DNA of 64,000 bases from Eriocheir sinensis (Eukaryota; Arthropoda; Malacostraca; Decapoda; Varunidae). Of the stretch, positions 1 to 10,992 are shown one piece after another. How positions within the stretch are numbered: position 1 is the first letter of the stretch; every line of letters starts with the position of its first letter. Made by a program: the position numbers and the translations under genes. Under the pieces are notes generated by a model. The model was not told where the DNA came from, ran no database searches, and saw only the letters and a list, made by a program, of their open reading frames with translations. Location: positions 4,199,526 through 4,263,525 of the forward strand of contig NC_066513.1 of NCBI RefSeq assembly GCF_024679095.1, read 5' to 3'.

Positions 1-275
1 TACTCGTGAATTTAACATGCACGTGATCCAGGTTGGTCTAAGGAATATAGAAAGCGTATTAACAACAGAGAGAATAGTGGGTATTGGCGGAGGCAACTTT
101 TTTCCACTTTGTATAAATGGTGCAAATGGTAGCATTGGCAAAATAAGTTGAGGATGTAGTGAGTTATGTAAAGATAATGGGAGGAGCGTGGTGGTGAAGA
201 GAATGATGTGCTGAACATGGGCTCGAAGTTCTTTGTGCAACTGTGGATGTGAAAAATATTGTTTTTAGAGGAATG

Positions 276-278
<3 letters not shown>
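1..278. other. Unannotated left edge
   Basis: I see no gene, recognised repeat or RNA here. The open frames that cross it on the minus strand run through the neighbouring CA microsatellite and have no recognisable domain. Confidence 0.5.

Positions 279-342
<64 letters not shown>
279..342. repeat. (CA)n microsatellite
   Basis: An uninterrupted AC/CA run of about 64 bp is read directly from the sequence. It ends about 95 bp before a plus-strand LINE fragment. The Cys-Val and His-Thr frames read across it are artefacts of the dinucleotide. Confidence 0.97.
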
Positions 343-344
<2 letters not shown>

Positions 345-435
345 GCGGAAGTCACACCTCCATTTGAAGGTCGCGGAGCCGCCGCTGACACTGCCTCCTC
401 TGGGGGAAGAAAACCAATGCATGGGGCTTCTCCGC

Positions 436-750
436 ACTCATCTCATATGTGTGTGGGGGGGGTCCACACACACAGTCCTTTGGGATAGTAGAGTCAAAAG
501 CTCTCCGTCTCATCAACTCCCCTCTCCTTACCGGCTTAAATTCTGCCGCAACGTTTTCTCTCTTTCTACCTTCCAATATTTTCATGCTGACTGCTCTTTT
601 GAACTTGTCAACTGCATTTCTTCCCACTTCCCACGGCCCCGCTGAACATAACTTTCTACTCTATCTCACCCCATTGCGATCCAAATCCCAAATTCTAGTC
701 AGCCAGCATCTTTATTCTTTCATAATTTCTGCTGGTAAACTTTGAAACAG
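436..750 (+). pseudogene. Jockey-like LINE, C-terminal fragment (family A copy 1)
   Basis: The plus strand reads the region after the reverse-transcriptase domain of a LINE ORF2. It shows a VESKALRLI motif, a leucine-rich stretch with TALLNL, and a degenerate VNQHLHSF-like end. The same protein is seen in four other places (11870-12199, 25010-25965, 42591-42880 and 50680-57845), so the call rests on internal comparison. The copy is truncated at both ends: no RT palm motif is left, and the 3' side runs into a TG microsatellite. Frames change more than once. It is a dead, 5'-truncated copy. Confidence 0.75.
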
Positions 751-757
751 CTCTCTT

Positions 758-761
<4 letters not shown>

Positions 762-824
<63 letters not shown>
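762..824. repeat. (TG)n microsatellite
   Basis: A continuous TG run of about 63 bp lies between the LINE fragment and a foldback element. Confidence 0.97.
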
Positions 825-825
<1 letters not shown>

Positions 826-828
826 AGT

Positions 829-1092
829 TATTTACTACCTTTAAATGAATTTAATTAAATAACTGGATAATCCAATAAGGTCATATAGTGTTAAAATTGT
901 TTCGTTTTTAGGATAACAAATATTTTGTGTAAATACCAGGACACTTGACAACGTTGGAATACAACGTTGTCAAGTGTCCTGGTATTTACACAAAATATTT
1001 GTTATTATCCTAAAAACGAAACAATCTTAACACTATATGACCTTATTCGATTATCCAGTTATTTAATTAAATTCATTTAAAGGCAGTAAATA
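829..1092. mobile_element. Foldback/MITE element with near-perfect arms
   Basis: The left arm (829-956) and right arm (962-1092) are reverse complements over about 128 bp, with a spacer of only about 5 bp (GAATA). The outer ends read TATTTACTACCT and AGGCAGTAAATA. By eye the arms differ by a few substitutions and one 3-bp indel near 1006. There is no coding capacity. The long arms, lack of a gene and short loop suit a non-autonomous foldback or MITE-type transposon. No clear target-site duplication is visible, partly because the left side abuts a microsatellite. Confidence 0.8.
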
Positions 1093-1094
1093 GC

Positions 1095-2470
1095 TTACAT
1101 ATGAGAGGAAGCGTGAAGTATTGAGAGTGTGTGGCAGTTGCGGGGCTTAGCTGACCCCCCCCCGGCCGCCAAATTCTCCTGGAATGACTATAGTTGTGAC
1201 ATATGGGAAAAGAGCTACGTTCGCGCTGTCCCGTCTCCATATCCGCTCTTATCCAACTTTTCCTTAAAATCATGAATGTTTCTTGCACAAACCACCTCCT
1301 CCTCCAGTCCATTCCACAGCTCAATGCTTCTGTTTGGGAAGCTAAACTTTTTCACATCTCGCCTACACGTGGTCGCCCTCAACTTTCCATGTCCTCTTGT
1401 TTCTCTCTCGCTCCACACATACAGGTCCTCTCTGTCCAGATTCTCCACCCCACTCGCCACCCTGTACACTGCTATCAGGTCTCCTCTTTCTCTTCTTTTC
1501 TCCAGGGTTGTGAGCCCCATGCTATTGAGTCTCTCCTCGTAAGTCCGATCCCTAAGTTCCGGTACCATCTTAGTTGCCATTCTCTGTACTCTTTCCAGCT
1601 TCCTTATGTTCTTCTTTTCGTGAGGAGACCAGACCACTGCTGCATACTCCAACCTTGGCCTTATCATTGTAACTATTATTTTCTTCATCATCCCTTCGTC
1701 CAAATACACAAATGCCGTCCTTATGTTCTTCAGCAAATTTATAGTTTGTCCCGTTATCCTGTTGATGTGTTTGTCCGGTGACATGTTCTCTGAGATAGTC
1801 ACTCCCAAATCTTTTTCTTCCATTCCTCTGCATATTATCTCACTTCCCATCTTATCTTATTCATATCTTCAACCACTCCAACCAAACTTTATTTTTTTTC
1901 ATTTCCCAAGGTTGAATTCCATCTGCCATGTACCACTCCACTCCCATATTTTGTCCAGGCAGGTCCCTCTGCAATGCCTCACAGTCTTTCACATCACTGA
2001 CTCGTCTCAATAGCTTTGCATCATCTGCAAACAAACTCACATAGCCGGTCACTCCGTCCACCATATCATTTATATAAACAGCAAACATTATTGGCGCCAG
2101 CACCGAACCTTGTGGGACCCAACTCCTCACTGGGCACCAATTGGAAACCCTGTCCCTGATTATTGTCCTCATTCCCCTGTTAGTTAGGAAGTCCTCCAGC
2201 CACTTAGTCAGTCCATCACCCACTCCACCCCTATTTTTAATTTTCCAAATTAGTCTTCTGTGTGGTACTTTGTCGAAAGCCTTTTTTAAATCCAGGTACA
2301 CTCCATCCCCCCAGCCTTCTCTCTCCTGTAATAAATCTGTCACCCTTGAGTAGTAACATAACAAGTTGGTGACATACGATCTCCCTTTCCAGACTGGCAA
2401 TCCGAGATAATTCTCTCACTTTCTAAAAAATCCGACCACCTGTTTTTAACTAGCCTCTCACATATCTCCG
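1095..2470 (-). pseudogene. CR1-like LINE, RT and C-terminal region, 5'-truncated
   Basis: The minus strand encodes the palm and thumb of a non-LTR reverse transcriptase. Around 2330-2280 it reads LDLKKAFDKVPH (motif A type), around 2110 WVPQGSVLAPIMF (motif B), and around 2030 FADDAK (catalytic FADD). The C-terminal part (1850-1215) carries LEYAAVVWSP, LERVQRMATKMV and LEKRRERGDLIAVY, which are usual after the RT of CR1/jockey-type LINEs. The frame is broken near 1855 by at least one shift or stop. The endonuclease and ORF1 are missing: the 5' end stops at the foldback element starting at 2471. Confidence 0.88.
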
Positions 2471-2620
2471 CAACCATAATTTTATGTATAAGGTTGAGGA
2501 GACAGCCTGCGTGTCGCGGCGCGGTGAGGGGCAGACACTGGGATGTCAAGACTTACTTCTGGCCTTCCATTCTGTTTGCTATGCAGAGCTGACTCTTTTC
2601 ATGCATTACAGTGCGCGCGC

Positions 2621-2663
<43 letters not shown>

Positions 2664-2943
2664 GGATTTTTCCTGGTATACACATAAATCATAACGCTTC
2701 ATTTCCTCGCAGATCGCAGGGACAAGTACGGATGGACCCAAATACGATGTTGTGAAAAGCTAACACACGATAAAACATCATACACACACACTCACACACA
2801 CACTGTAGTGCATGAAAAGAGTCAGCTCTGCATAGCAAACAGAATGGAAGGCCAGAAGTACGTAATGACATCCCAGTGCCTGCCCCTCACCGCGCCGCGA
2901 CACGCAGGCTGTCTCCTCAACCTTGTATATAAAATTATGGTTG
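2471..2943. mobile_element. Foldback element with GT-rich inner arms
   Basis: The left arm starts CAACCATAATTTTATGTATA and the right arm ends with its complement. About 140 bp per side match, including an inner section with GCGCGC(GT)n on the left (2611-2660) and an interrupted CA run on the right (2779-2806). The central loop (about 2661-2778) is unique. There is no protein domain; open frames are mirror images of the arms. The 5' limit of the neighbouring LINE coincides with the left arm, so this element, or the junction it made, probably truncated the LINE. Confidence 0.75.
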
Positions 2944-3704
2944 TCAGCTGGATTGTATTCCAATCACTAGTGTGTGTTTTCCTCGGCGTCTCCTAGTAGA
3001 GTGTTTTCATCATTGTGTTTGCGAGTGTTTTTACTTGTGTCCCGCAGCCTCCACGAGCTGCAAAGCTTCACAATGAGCATCGCTGACGGCCACGCAGGTG
3101 AAGCTTACCTCTACCCTGAGTATATATGTGATCTGCCAGCGGTAGCGTGTCAGTCTTGACTTATGTCTGTTCTAAAGCTTGGAGCGGACATGTGCCTTAT
3201 CTGGTGCAGCTGGGCGAGGCGAGGATCGGGAGGTGTTCTGCGGCGTGACGTCATGGTGTAAGCACTAATAATATGCTATTTCTTTTGTTTCCTATAGATT
3301 AGTTTAACAACTTTTGAGAAGTAAATGTTAATCTAGGGTCGACAGCTTTTGCTATATCCAAACTTGTGGTACATTACATCTAAAAGGCTGAAGACCACTG
3401 CTACTTAGGCTCGATAAGCGTGCTGATAGTTGACTCTCGTCGGTATTTATCAATAACCTAACTTAGCCCAGCAATCACACCTAATAAAACCTAAGTAACA
3501 GAATTATACCTAACCGTACGGGTGATCAATGGACGTGTACTGAAATGTTTAACCTGTCCAACAGTCTCTAGATAACTCTTTCTAAGTCTGGAGAAGCTTC
3601 GGAAGAGTCGTTTGAGCGTTCGAATCGATGACAAACCTTGTGTGCCAAAGGGCGGCGTCACTCCGGCCGCCGCTTCCTGAGAGTTGCGACCAAGGAGACT
3701 AATA
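2944..3704. other. No gene seen
   Basis: About 760 bp of mixed composition. I find no domain, long open frame, RNA gene or clear repeat. Confidence 0.4.
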
Positions 3705-4560
3705 ATCTTGGTTACGACCTTCTGGACGTTATCAAGAGTGGTGACGATGGTGTGTGCAGGTAGGAGGATATTACAGGCTGGATGACACTGGATGTTGTTA
3801 AGTGTGGTGTGGAATTAAGGACTTGTAGATGACGTTCAGGTATGGGATGGAGGAGGGTGCAGGTAGATGAGTGAGACGGGGTGACACTGGGCATTGTCAG
3901 GTGTGGTACGTGTGAGTGGTGTGTATGAAGTTGCAGGTGGATGGTGTGGGGCAGGGTATCGCAATTTGTGTTGAGTAAACAATGGAGTATAACGGATGTA
4001 CGATGGTAGGTCTGAGGCAGGAAATGTGAAGAGGTAGGATGTTGGGTTAAGGCGCGGAGGTGTGGAGTGATTGACATGGATAAACGTTAAAATACAGCAC
4101 CCATGACTAGGGAGATGAGATAGGTCTTTACAGGCTTAGATTAGACTATGTACTAGGGTGTGAAATATTTTGATTGTTGTAGCAGGAGTACACAGCGACA
4201 GGTGTGCCTTGGAAGGTGTGCGACAGGTGCTAATGGAACAGGTGTGAAGTAACAAATGGAGTAACAGTGGAGAACAAAAGGCACTGGCGCTTGGCAGGTC
4301 TTGGGCAGGTGTGGCTAATGCGGGTGTTTTCTATGGGGTTTTGTGCCTTGAGGAGGGCTGGCCAGGGCTGGTTCAATGTGATGGTTAGCAGGCTGTGTGG
4401 GTCACCAGGTGTGGGCAGTGCGGGTGTTTTCTATGAGGGTTTGTATGGCAGGCATTACAAGTACAGTGAGGATTGTGGTCTTCGCTGTTCTGTCAAGTCA
4501 TTCGCAGGGGATGGTGTGCCGTGCTGGTGTAAGCTGCTGAACTACTTGTTTCATAATGCG
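3705..4560. repeat. GT-rich dispersed repeat, copy 1
   Basis: The plus strand is rich in GGTGTG and CAGGTGTGG words. A block at about 4283-4390 (GCTTGGCAGGTCTTGGGCAG, then GTGTGG, TTTTGTGCC and a run of GGCTGG) has a recognisable diverged relative at about 16800-16900. Another block near 4480-4540 (GGGGATGGTGTG, GTGCTGGTG) resembles 17480-17510. CAGGTGTGGAGTGATTG-like words are shared with about 6530. No protein is recognised; the minus-strand Thr/His/Pro frame is compositional. Confidence 0.45.
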
Positions 4561-5166
4561 GTAAAGATTCGTTTTAGGTCCGTGCCAGTATCTCATAATC
4601 TACTTTATGAAACATCACTATCTCTTCATATATCTTTTCTACCAACCTTCAACAGGCATGGAAACGCCTTGAAAATCCAATTCAAGGACTTTTTTTTAAC
4701 TCTTGAAAATAGGGGATAATGTTTACGAAAGCGCGTCGCCTCCTCTGGCGACGGCCGCGGCGACGCTGCAGCCGCCGCAGCCATAAAATAGCTCGCAGAG
4801 GGTTTGGGGTCGGGGAGCATATTTGAACTACTCCAACCGAACTTTACGACCTACTCGACCCCCCCTTCTAACCAGGAGGGCTATGACCCCCCTGGAACCC
4901 CCCCACATGTATATGTGACTTATTTCAGCGAGGAGGTATTTCTCGCAACACCCGCTGCAGTGTCGCCGCGGCCGTCGCCAGAGGAGGCGACGCGCTTTCG
5001 TAAACATTATCCCCTATTTTCAAGAGTAAAAAAAAAGGCCTTGAATTGGATTTTCAAAGCGTTTCCATGACTGTTGAAGGTTTGTAGAAAAGATATATGA
5101 AGAGATACTGATGTTGCATAAGGTAGGTAATGAGATATACTGGCACGGACCTAAAACGAATCTTAA
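4561..5166. mobile_element. Large foldback element, about 0.6 kb
   Basis: The left arm (4563-4775) and right arm (about 4955-5163) are reverse complements over about 200 bp. The outer ends read AAGATTCGTTTTAGGTCCGT and its complement. Inner matching blocks include CGCGTCGCCTCCTCTGGCGA and its complement. The central loop (about 4780-4950) is unique. By eye the arms differ by point changes and by length in an A/T run. There is no coding capacity, consistent with a non-autonomous element or a long hairpin-forming repeat. Confidence 0.8.
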
Positions 5167-5344
5167 CCCATAATGCGCATTAGTCCAGTCTATTCCAACC
5201 ACTCTAAACATGTTTACATGTAAGGTAGTTACGGCGTGCTGACTCCTTATTCAATCCATAGGTATCAATTTTGCATGAAATCTTAATTTAAGTATTCGCC
5301 CATTGCTTTCACAAGAATATTTATCATCGAATATTTTACGACCA

Positions 5345-6172
5345 GCGGCGCTCATGGGTTTGTACTGGCGAATGACTTGTCATCTGAAGGTTTTTGATGG
5401 TAGTGAGGAGAGATGGGCAAAGAAAATATTGCAAGAAAGTAGAAACAATTCCACCTGGGGGAAAGAGTTAAAGAGGTGGAAAGGGAGAGAACACCTGAGG
5501 GAGGAGTGGAATGAAATGGAGATCAGGGATGTGAAGAAGGCAGTTGAAAGGAACGGACAAGTCAAATGGCATGAAGGAATGAGTGGCAAGTGAACGCTAA
5601 AATGGTACAGTAGGAAACAGAAAGCAGAGGGCGTACATTGGCATGTATACAGGAGACTGGGGGAGCAAGCTGTTGTTTAAAGCAAGAACAGGAACCCTGG
5701 AGGTAAACGGCAGGAACAGGGACGGGGGAAACCAGCACTGTAGCTGTAGGACAGGGGAGATAGAAACAGTAGAACACCTAATAGTGGAATGCAGCAACTA
5801 TATATATGAGGGGCAGAGAGGGGAGCTATAGTGGCAGGAGTAGTGACGGTGATAGGCAGAGAGGAGTGGGCTAGGAGGCTAGAGGAGGACAACGGGGCGA
5901 TCTGCACGGTGTTGGGGCTGTATGGGGACAAAAAGGAGACAGAAAGAAGAATGGTAAAGTTGGTAAAAGTGTTCCTCGCGCAATGCTGGGAAAAAAGGGC
6001 ACAAATGTCTGAATAAGTGAAGATAAGTGACTTTATTTCAGGTTAGAAAATAACATAATACTGAAAAGGAAGGTGTGTGAATAAGAAGAAGGGAGGAACG
6101 AGAGGAAGAGGACCTATAGAAGCGATACAAAAGCGTTACAGGTCAAAAGAAGAAGAAGAAGAAGAATAAGAT
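5345..6172 (+). pseudogene. LINE ORF2 C-terminus with zinc-knuckle-like motif and (AAG)n tail
   Basis: The plus strand reads a charged region (RWAKKILQESRN), then a C-x-C...ET-x-EH...EC pattern (CSCRTGEIETVEHLIVEC) near 5745-5800. This pattern is typical of the C-terminal Cys/His segment of non-LTR retrotransposon ORF2 proteins. It continues with LCGLYGDKKE-like and LVKVFLAQCWEKRA segments to a stop near 6014. Three frames are used, so shifts have accumulated. About 150 bp after the stop an (AAG)n run at 6148-6168 looks like the 3' tail. Endonuclease and RT are absent: a typical 5'-truncated insertion. Confidence 0.7.
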
Positions 6173-6174
6173 AG

Positions 6175-7010
6175 GCTACACAACACATGGGAATAAGGTG
6201 AGGTAAGTAGCCGGGCAGTGATTTTATGTCGCCTAACGTACAGAGGAGACTAAACGTTCCTATGAGGGTTGTGTTTCAAGGGAGTTGTGATGGTCGGTGT
6301 GGTGAGTGTATTGAGTGGTTAGGTGGATGGTGTTAGCCTTTATTTATTATGGCTACAGTGCAGTACGGCATATATGGAAGATGTGGGATTACAGGTTAAA
6401 TAGGTATGTGGTGGCGGAGGGTGCAGATTAATCAGTGTGGTCGAACAGGTGTGCGATGCGAGTTGGTTGCAAGGATGAGAGGCAGCCAGGTGTGTGAGGA
6501 GATGGTGGATGCTTGCTGTAGGCGTGCAGGTGTGGAGTGATTGGTTGGGCTGATGTGTAGTCTAGTAAGTTTGTCTTGGAAGGTGTGGGATGACGAGACC
6601 TGTCAAACCACGCCTTCCTTAGTGTGAACAAGTGTGTGTTTGAGGGTGTGATAAAAATGTATGCCTACTCGATTTGGTGTGACACATGACTCAATGTTCT
6701 GTAGTTTAAACTTACAATCAACTGGTGTTTGTGGGCATGTCTTGGTATTTATTTATATATGGAGCGAAAACGGTGTAGTTATTATTTTCAATTTATTTTC
6801 GTTCGATAATGTCAAGTGTTTGACATGGCAATTTTGGGGGGGTCTTTGTTTTTCATTATACTTTCTAGTGATTTGTGGAATGGGATAACTTATATACTGA
6901 ACATTTGTGCAGATGATACAACATTGTGTACTATTTCATCCCCCTCAATATTGAGCCCTAGTGGCCAGGGATTTGTAAGATGACATTGGTAAGATGAATT
7001 CTTGGTGGAT
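6175..7010. repeat. GT-rich dispersed repeat, copy 2, and unassigned flank
   Basis: The part 6290-6650 has the same GTGTGG/CAGGTGTGGAGTGATTG vocabulary as 3705-4560 and 16740-17560. From about 6660 to 7010 I see no gene or repeat. Confidence 0.35.
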
Positions 7011-7180
7011 ACATAAGAACATAAGAACATAGGGAAACTGCAAGAGGCCGGGTGGCCTACACAGGGCAGCTCCAGAATAACCCCCACTACTCACGGTGGG
7101 TGAGGTGTAGTTACAGGGGTTACAGGTAGAGGCTTGATCCTCGTTATACCGGCGGTACTAGGCATGCATCCAGTACCCTG

Positions 7181-10050
7181 TCACCTTACTGCACCCACAC
7201 CTCGCTGCCACCTGTCGTCCTCGTCCATGTAGCTATCCAGTCTACTCTTAAAACAAGCTATCGTCCTTGCACTAACTATGTGATTGCTGAGTCTATTCCA
7301 TTCCCCCACCACCCTATTACTAAACCAATGCTTGCCTATATCTCTCCTAAATCTATACTTTTCTAATTTAAATCTATTACTGCGAGTTCTATCCTGCTGG
7401 CTAATTCTCAGTACTTTACTTATATCGCCTTTGTTGTAACCCTTGACCCATTTGAATACTTCTATCAGATCTCCCCGCACTCTTCGTCTCTCTAGTGAAT
7501 GTAAGTTTAGATGTTTCAGCCTATTTTGATATGGGAGGTTCCTCAGCCCCTGAATCATCCTGGTCATCCTCCTCTGAACTGATTCTAGCAAGTTGATGTC
7601 CATTCTGTAGTGTGGGCACCAAAACTGGACAGCATAATCTAAGTGTGGCCTAACTAACGCTAAATAGAGTCTGAGGATGACCTCTGCACTCCTGTTGGTT
7701 ACCGTCCTGTTAATAAAGCCTAATCCCTGTTAGCCCTATTCCTCGCACTAATACATTGCTTCCTTAGTTTTAGGTCAGAGTTCAATAACACTCCTAAATC
7801 CCTTTCACACTCAGACCTGCCTATCGCTGTGGAGTCTAAACTATACCCGTGTAATGGTTTGCGTGTTCCTACACTTGGTGATGTTAAAATTCCTCTGCCA
7901 TTTCTCTGACCAAGCTGACAGTTTGTTGAGATCCTCCTGCAGTGCTCTAGCATCCTCCCCTGTCCTAATAGTGCGTCCTATTTTGGTGTCATCTGCAAAT
8001 TTACCTATGTCACTAGTTATCCCATTGTCTATATCATTGATGTAGATAATGAATAGAAGCGGGCCTAAAAGTGAACCTTGAGGAACCCTACTGGTAACAT
8101 TACCCCATTCGGATTTTTTTACCGTTAATGGTAACCCTCTATTTCCTGTCGCTAATCCACGCCTTAATCCAATCAAATACCGTCCCTCTTATCCCATGAG
8201 CCCTGACTTTATTTAACAGTCTCTGGTGAGGTACCTTATCGAAGGCCTTACTAAAATCAAGATAAACCACATCATAGCTCTCATCATTGTCAGCTGCCTC
8301 GAATACTCTATTGTAAAAGGATATAAGATTAGTGAGGCACGACTTTCCTTTAGTAAACCCATGCTGTGAGTCGTGAATTAAATTATGTCTGTCTATATGG
8401 TCCCTAATACTATCAGCTATTATTGACTCAATCATTTTACCTATAACTGACGTCAAACTAATCGGCCTATAGTTCTCCATAGAAGATTTATCTCCCTTCT
8501 TAAATATTGGAATAATGTGTGCCTGCCTCCATGAAACAGGCACCACCCCAGTGTCTAGTGACTTCCCAAATACTTCTGTTAACTGCCCACTTATTTCAGT
8601 TTTGCATTCCTTTATTAACCTGGGGAAAAGTTCATCTGGCCCTGGCACCTTAGTGACTTTAAGTCTATCTATCTGTCTAATCACGAGCTCCCTACTTATG
8701 TTGATGTTGGTTAATTCTTCTACCTCTTCTCCCCAGTAGATCTGTTCTCCCTGAGGTATATCATCTAATCTTTCTTTGGTAAATACAGTTAAGAAATATC
8801 TATTTAACGCCTTGCTCATTTCCTCATCACTATCAATCAGTGATTCTCCTGACTTAAGCAGCCCTATCTCATCCCTAACCTTGGTCTTATAAAGCTGAAA
8901 GAAGCCCTTTGGATTGGTCTTTGCTTCCCTGGCAATTCTAATCTCATAATTACGTTTTGCCATACGTGTGTTCTTCTTTACTGCTCTAGCTAAATCGTTG
9001 TAACTATCCCTTAGGTGAGTTTCCCCCCTTTTAATTCTAACATATAGTCTTCTTTTCCTTCCTATTTCAGTTTTTAGCCTGTCTGTCATCCATCGCGGGT
9101 AATTACCTGTTGACCTGACTCCCCTGTGAAGTATAAACTGTTTCTGTCCTAATTTAATCTCCCTGACCAGACTATTGTACTCACCCTCCAAGCTACTGAC
9201 CTGACTAGTGACCTCACCAGAGATTAACGCCCCTCCCTGCTCTGGGTCCTGACCTACTTCTGATCTCACTCCCCTAAGTCTCAGCAGCTGCTTTCTTAAG
9301 CCCTCATAGTCTGCCTTCCTGAAGTCAGATATTAATGTGTTGTTACTGCTTACTCTATCCTCCCATTTAATATTAAATCTAATTTCCTTATGATCACTGT
9401 TACCTAAAGAATCCCCAACCTCAATGTTGCTTATTATGTCCTCTCTATTAGTTAACAACAAATCGAAAATATTTTCTTCCCTCATTGGTGTTCTAATTAA
9501 CTGCTTAAGGAAACTATCCTGTATCACATCTAACAAATCCTGTGCCTCTTGGTCTCCGGATAAAGTATCCCACTCTATATTCCTATAATTGAAATCACCA
9601 ATTACACACACATTCCTATGTCTTGATGCCCTACTAATTTCTTGTAAAAGGGGTTGGCTACTGTCCCTGGTAAGGTTGGACGGTCTGTAAAGTACTCTTA
9701 TGACAAGCTTCTCCTTCCTACCTATTGTTTCTACCCAGAGGGATTCTGTATTGCTATCTTCCTTGATTGAGTTGTTAATGACACACTTAAGATTGTCCCT
9801 GACGAAGAGTGTGACCCCACCCCCCTTCCTGCCTATTCGATCTTGGTGGAATAACTTATACCCTTCAATCTCTAATTCTGGGAGAAAGTGTCTGTCTGCA
9901 GTGTTTATCCATGACTCTGTGTAGCTATCATATCAAATTTCTCTACGCATGCCATTCCCCTCAATAAATCTATCTTATTCCTAATACTTCTACTGTTTGT
10001 ATAGTACACATTTAGACCTACCCCTTGCCTTACCCTGCAGCCGCTATAAT
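7181..10050 (-). pseudogene. CR1 ORF2: endonuclease and reverse transcriptase
   Basis: The product nicks target DNA and reverse-transcribes the element RNA. The endonuclease begins around 10020 (YYTNSRSIRNKIDLL), continues through GRKGGGVTLFVRD, VIGDFNYRNIEWDT (about 9605) and NSDHKEI (about 9400). RT follows with YRPISLTSVIGKMIE, QHGFTKGKSCLTNL, YLDFSKAFDKVPHQRL (motif A) and, after 8176, VPQGSLLGPLLF (motif B) and KFADDTKIG (catalytic FADD). The C-terminal segment ends at 7181 with a thumb region (LESVQRRMTRMIQGL). Breaks: a shift near 9930, a stop near 8141, a shift in an A-run near 8115, and further breaks at 7950-7600. The homopolymer context of some could be sequencing error. Confidence 0.88.
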
Positions 10051-10107
10051 TATTACTACATTTAGTGCTCCCACTTGGTATTGCCATCTTAGGCCCCTTC
10101 TTACTTA

Positions 10108-10992
10108 CCCTAAAAACCCTGCAGGGCCCCCAATCCACGTTCAAGGGCATCAGACAAGATCTGTACCCCCTCCCATGAAAGGTGAACCCCGTCTCTCTGG
10201 TATAGGTGGTTCTTGCCAAAGAAACTGTCCCAGGCATCGACAAATTTCCATCCATTGGCTTTGCAATAATTTGCCAACCTGCAGTTTAATGCAATAGCCC
10301 TGGACATCCAAATGGCACCAACCCGCCGCCTTGGCAGAACCCCACACACCACAGGAACCCCGCCTTTAGACGTAATTCTTCGAATGGCCTCAATGTAGCA
10401 ACACAGGAGCTGCTCACTACCTAACCTGCCTATGTCGTTCCCTCCCACGCTCAGGCAGACGCTGGGTTTGACTCCCTCACCTGACATGCACGACTCTACC
10501 CTGTCGCTGACATCCTTAATCCCCGCCCCAGGAAAACACACCCTGGTCCTACGTGTCCTATCTTTAGCACAGAAGGCCCTATCTAACAACCTGACCTGGC
10601 TATCCCCAACAACCAAAATGTTACCTCTGGGCAGGGATTTGTCATCTGCCCTCCTCTCCTTCACCTCCTGCTCCTTCACTCCCTCCCTCAGCTCAGAGAG
10701 AGCCTGGAAGGAGTTGCGGCACTCCACATCCGCAGGACTGGTCCTCTTCAGCTTTAAGCAGTTGCCATGGCTCTTGACTACCTGCCAGCCCCCATCTTGT
10801 GACGGTGTACTATGTACATCGCCTGTCTGAGGACCTGATGAACGAAGGACTCAGTTTTCCTTCCTCATGGCCTCCACAGTCCTCTCCAACTCTTCAGTTC
10901 TCTCCAAGAGAGAATTTTACTAACTCAACTGTACCCACACCGGCCCTGCCTCCTCCCCTCCTTGCACCACTGTAACTCTTCCCACCAGACAT
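10108..10992 (-). pseudogene. CR1 ORF1 with SGNH/GDSL esterase domain
   Basis: The frame 10727-10110 shows the blocks of an SGNH hydrolase in order. Block I is VVGDSQVRLL (nucleophile Ser in GDS), block III is SVGGNDIG (the GxND Asn), and block V is RDGVHLSWEG (Asp and His). ORF1 proteins with an esterase domain are described for CR1-like LINEs; their role in retrotransposition is unsettled. An upstream ATG at 10992 starts a Gly/Ser/Arg-rich leader that meets stops before the esterase frame, so the N-terminus is broken. The conserved catalytic residues suggest the domain was active in a recent ancestor. Confidence 0.87.

Larger units (their letters stand above)
7013..10992 (-). mobile_element. 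CR1-type LINE, nearly complete
   Basis: One LINE reads from about 10992 down to 7013 on the minus strand: ORF1 with an SGNH esterase, then ORF2 with endonuclease and RT, then a 3' UTR. The extreme 3' end (plus strand 7013-7032) is an 8-bp direct repeat, ACATAAGA twice on the plus strand and TTCTTATG on the element strand. CR1 elements are known for ending in short 8-bp tandem repeats rather than poly(A). Few frame breaks separate the domains, so it is fairly young, but it is not intact. Confidence 0.85.

Noticed and set aside
12..488. Open frames crossing the CA run near the left edge
   Set aside because: The dinucleotide keeps frames open. The only homologous part is the LINE fragment from 436 on the plus strand.
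3712..4077. Minus-strand His/Thr/Pro-rich 121-codon frame
   Set aside because: It arises from the GT-rich repeat composition and has no domain.
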